Source of the DNA: Ferruginibacter sp.
GTDB taxonomy: Bacteria; Bacteroidota; Bacteroidia; Chitinophagales; Chitinophagaceae
DNA length: 64,000 nt
Direction of reading: 5' to 3'
Assembly: GCA_019638485.1 (NCBI GenBank)
Contig: JAHBTP010000001.1
Coordinates: 620,001 to 684,000, forward strand
Of the stretch, positions 61,725 to 64,000 are shown piece by piece; position 1 is the stretch's first letter; each line of letters begins with the position of its first letter. A program made the translations under genes and the position numbers. Below the pieces are notes generated by a model. The model was given only the letters and a program-made list of their open reading frames with translations, was not told the DNA's origin and did no database searches.

Positions 61725-64000
61725 CTACATTCCCTGTCCACCACCTTGATTCATATCCTGCATACTATCCATCTCACCACGAATGTTTTTACGTTTGAAA
61801 AGTGAAACATCCATTTTCCCAAAACGATAATTGAAATTTATCCGTACCATTTGCGGATTTCGGCGGCGATAATTGTCCTGCACAAAGAAAATAGACTCTG
61901 AATGAATTTCGTATTTTCTTGTACGGAAGATATCACTCCATTGAACAGTTATAGAAGCGGCATTGCCCTTTAAAAAGTTTTTACGTACAGATAAGTCAAA
62001 GCCGTAATTGGGTTTAATATATCCTTGTGCAGTAGCCTGCCCCATTCCCCACCCAAATCCACCTCCTCCGCCACCGCTACGAACACCACCGCCCACAGCA
62101 TTCAACAATGTTTTTGCCTGATAATCCGCATTCAATTGAACAGAGAATTTTTTTGGAAGCGTGAAGCTTTGAGAAACTTTTCCAAACCAACTAAATCGTT
62201 TACTGGCTTCCGTGCCTGGAAGGTTGCCAGCATTTATTTTAATAAAAAAGAAGTTTAAATTAGTGTTGATATCCCACCATTTTGTAGCCTTATTACGAGA
62301 GGTGATTTCCAATCCACTGGTAAAACTGCTGTTTGCATTTGCATAGGTACTCATTAACAATGTGTCATTTTGTAATGAGTTTGGATTAGCCATTTTGAAC
62401 TGATATTTAGTAATTAAATCATCAGTATATCTTCCATATATACTTAAAAGTAGGGAATGACCGGGCTTGTATTGATTTGAATAACTTATTTCACCCAAAT
62501 TTGAAAACTCAGGAATTAAATCCGGGTTCCCCTGGCTAAGATTGAGTGAATCTGTATAATCAATAAATGGAACTAATTGCCAAAAGTTAGGACGATTAAT
62601 TCTTCTTGAGTAATTAACCTGAACATCTTGTTTTTTGGTAATACTGTATGTGAGAAAAACACTTGGAAATAAACTAAACGGATATTCATTCCCGAATAAT
62701 TGTGTTTTTGAAATAAAATTTCCTGTATATTTTGAACTTTCAATACGTAAACCTGCCTGATAAGAAAACTTTTTTATTTGTTGTGAAAAAGTGGCATATC
62801 CTGCATAAACCTCATCCACATATTTGTATTCATTTTCTAATGCAGGCACCGGGATGTAATCTGTTCCGGGTGTTTTAATAAAACTCTCATTATGGCTATA
62901 TACTGTACGTCTTGAAAATCGGAGACCGCTTTCTATTTTTAATGTTTTGCTAATAGGGTTTACAAAGTCAGTTTGTAAAGTTGATATTTTTGTATTGCCA
63001 TTTGTTTTTGACTTTTCATTAACTAGAGGCCCTTTAGGAAGGTCGCTTGCATCAAAGTATTGAGTGCCGAAGATTCCTGTACTTTTATTTTCCCATGAAT
63101 TATAATAGCCATCAATAGTCCATTCTTTACCTGCTTTTGCAAAATTGTGTTTGAAGTTTGCAGAGGTTCCAAAATTTCCTCCTTTTGAAGTATTATCTGA
63201 AGTGCGTAAGCCATTTTCATAATCATCTATTGCCCCAAAATACTCCCAATCACGATAAATATTCAGGTCATCATCATTATTGAATTTTCGCTTTGAAAAA
63301 CTTCCGCTTAGTGTTAATGTATTTCGATTATCTATAAGGTAGTCAAGACCTAATCTGGCAAAGCCAAATCCTCCGGTAAATTCAGGGTTGCTATTTTGAA
63401 TGTTATTACTAATTGAATCAATACCGATGTAATCAATACGATTTACAGTAGAAACTCCTTTTGATTTCATGGTGTTAACCATTGCCGACATAAAGAGATT
63501 TACCTTTCCTTGCCTAATATTTATATCACCACCACCGCCGGGCATACCAAAAGAATTAATACTTGCACGCAAGTTCCCATTGTACCCACTCCTACGATTT
63601 TTCTTTAAAACGATATTTAGGATACCGCCGCCTCCTCCGCTGGCATCATATTTAGCAGAAGGGTTGGTAATTAGTTCAACACTTGCAATTTGGTCAGATG
63701 GAATTTGGTCGAGTTGTAGTGTTGTTGGTCTTCCATCTACAAAAATTTGAGGGGATGTATTACGTAAAGAAACATTACCGTCAATGTCCACATTTAAAGA
63801 TGGAATGTTTCGCATAATATCTACTGCTGTTCCACCGGTTGCCGTAAGGTCTTTTTCAACATTATATACCTTTCGGTCAATATTCATTTGCATTAAAGGT
63901 TTACTTGCTGTAACCGTTACATTTTGAAGTTCTCGTGAATCCGCATCCATTTTAATATTTCCAAGGTCTTTAATAGCGGCATTTAACATAGATGAATAAT
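61725..64000 (-). CDS. TonB-dependent-receptor-like outer-membrane beta-barrel (5'-truncated)
   Basis: The frame is open to the right edge: upstream of the ATG at 63987-63989 the codons S-S-Y continue, so the N-terminus (usually a signal peptide and carboxypeptidase-like domain) is outside. The visible 757 residues hold a plug with 'QNVTVTASKPLMQMNIDRK', 'VDIMRNIPSLNVD', 'IFVDGRPTTLQLDQIPSDQ' and 'YDASGGGGGILNIVLKK', then an outer-membrane barrel of the OMP_b-brl_3 kind ending in 'INFNYRFGKMDVSLFKRK' and a Gln/Gly-rich tail. It probably imports or binds a ligand at the outer membrane; ligand unknown. Confidence 0.9.
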   Translation of the reverse strand, partial: YSSMLNAAIKDLGNIKMDADSRELQNVTVTASKPLMQMNIDRKVYNVEKDLTATGGTAVDIMRNIPSLNVDIDGNVSLRNTSPQIFVDGRPTTLQLDQIPSDQIASVELITNPSAKYDASGGGGGILNIVLKKNRRSGYNGNLRASINSFGMPGGGGDINIRQGKVNLFMSAMVNTMKSKGVSTVNRIDYIGIDSISNNIQNSNPEFTGGFGFARLGLDYLIDNRNTLTLSGSFSKRKFNNDDDLNIYRDWEYFGAIDDYENGLRTSDNTSKGGNFGTSANFKHNFAKAGKEWTIDGYYNSWENKSTGIFGTQYFDASDLPKGPLVNEKSKTNGNTKISTLQTDFVNPISKTLKIESGLRFSRRTVYSHNESFIKTPGTDYIPVPALENEYKYVDEVYAGYATFSQQIKKFSYQAGLRIESSKYTGNFISKTQLFGNEYPFSLFPSVFLTYSITKKQDVQVNYSRRINRPNFWQLVPFIDYTDSLNLSQGNPDLIPEFSNLGEISYSNQYKPGHSLLLSIYGRYTDDLITKYQFKMANPNSLQNDTLLMSTYANANSSFTSGLEITSRNKATKWWDINTNLNFFFIKINAGNLPGTEASKRFSWFGKVSQSFTLPKKFSVQLNADYQAKTLLNAVGGGVRSGGGGGGFGWGMGQATAQGYIKPNYGFDLSVRKNFLKGNAASITVQWSDIFRTRKYEIHSESIFFVQDNYRRRNPQMVRINFNYRFGKMDVSLFKRKNIRGEMDSMQDMNQGGGQGM

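Overview
The window reads as a chromosomal stretch of a Bacteroidota (Bacteroidetes) genome, most likely a Chitinophagia or Sphingobacteriia type organism. The basis is family content: a gliding-motility/type IX secretion (type B) sorting domain on a giant repeat protein, a TonB-receptor-like barrel with a Gly-rich plug, a YfhO-type membrane protein, a YtxJ-type bacillithiol protein, MqnA of the futalosine menaquinone route, GH109, and many TAnnTTTG promoter -7 boxes. No species can be named from sequence alone. No plasmid, phage or IS genes were seen.

Layout. (1) 1-5969: the end of an exopolysaccharide operon on the + strand (partial gene, GT4, Wzy-like polymerase, GT4, exosortase, WcaF-like acetyltransferase, GT2). 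(2) 5970-8819: an AT-rich patch with two lone minus-strand methyltransferases around 1.25 kb of hairpin-rich non-coding DNA. (3) 9021-18763: lipoprotein esterase, PHP tyrosine phosphatase, acyltransferase-3, then housekeeping genes (mtaB, DUF4258, GH3-like, dxr, rseP) and a TylF-like methyltransferase. (4) 19032-24199: tmRNA with its terminator, convergent with a 1587-residue secreted protein built of 23 repeats of about 52 residues. (5) 24297-45498: mainly housekeeping (ytxJ, a 34-residue lipoprotein, DnaQ-like exonuclease, polyprenol-P-mannose synthase, xerD, YraN, rnhA, acyl-CoA carboxylase beta, tRNA-Leu(CAA), trmN6, tsaD, ABC permease, prfC, purB, mqnA), with a small GH109 plus sugar-kinase pair and a PAP2 phosphatase. 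(6) 43990-60465: a second surface-polysaccharide locus: flippase; a tightly overlapping cassette for a CDP-linked, probably C-methylated 6-deoxyhexose; methyltransferases and glycosyltransferases; a gmd/rmd pair for a GDP-6-deoxyhexose; and a GT4 plus YfhO operon. (7) 60466-61724: non-coding DNA holding a higher-order repeat (about 314 bp, three subunits each) with compensating hairpins. (8) 61725-64000: a 5'-truncated TonB-receptor-like outer-membrane barrel.

How the parts fit. The two polysaccharide loci provide polymerase, flippase, nucleotide-sugar synthesis, methyl and acetyl decoration, and a PHP phosphatase of the kind that opposes a BY-kinase (no kinase is in the window). The exosortase sits inside the first locus, but no obvious sorting-signal substrate lies nearby. 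The GH109/kinase pair suggests salvage of N-acetylhexosamine. The strongest unexplained structures are the intergenic repeat with covarying hairpins (60.7-61.4 kb), the cysteine exchange between adjacent repeats of the giant protein, and the hairpin cluster at 7.0-8.0 kb. Several apparently near-leaderless promoters are also worth a look.
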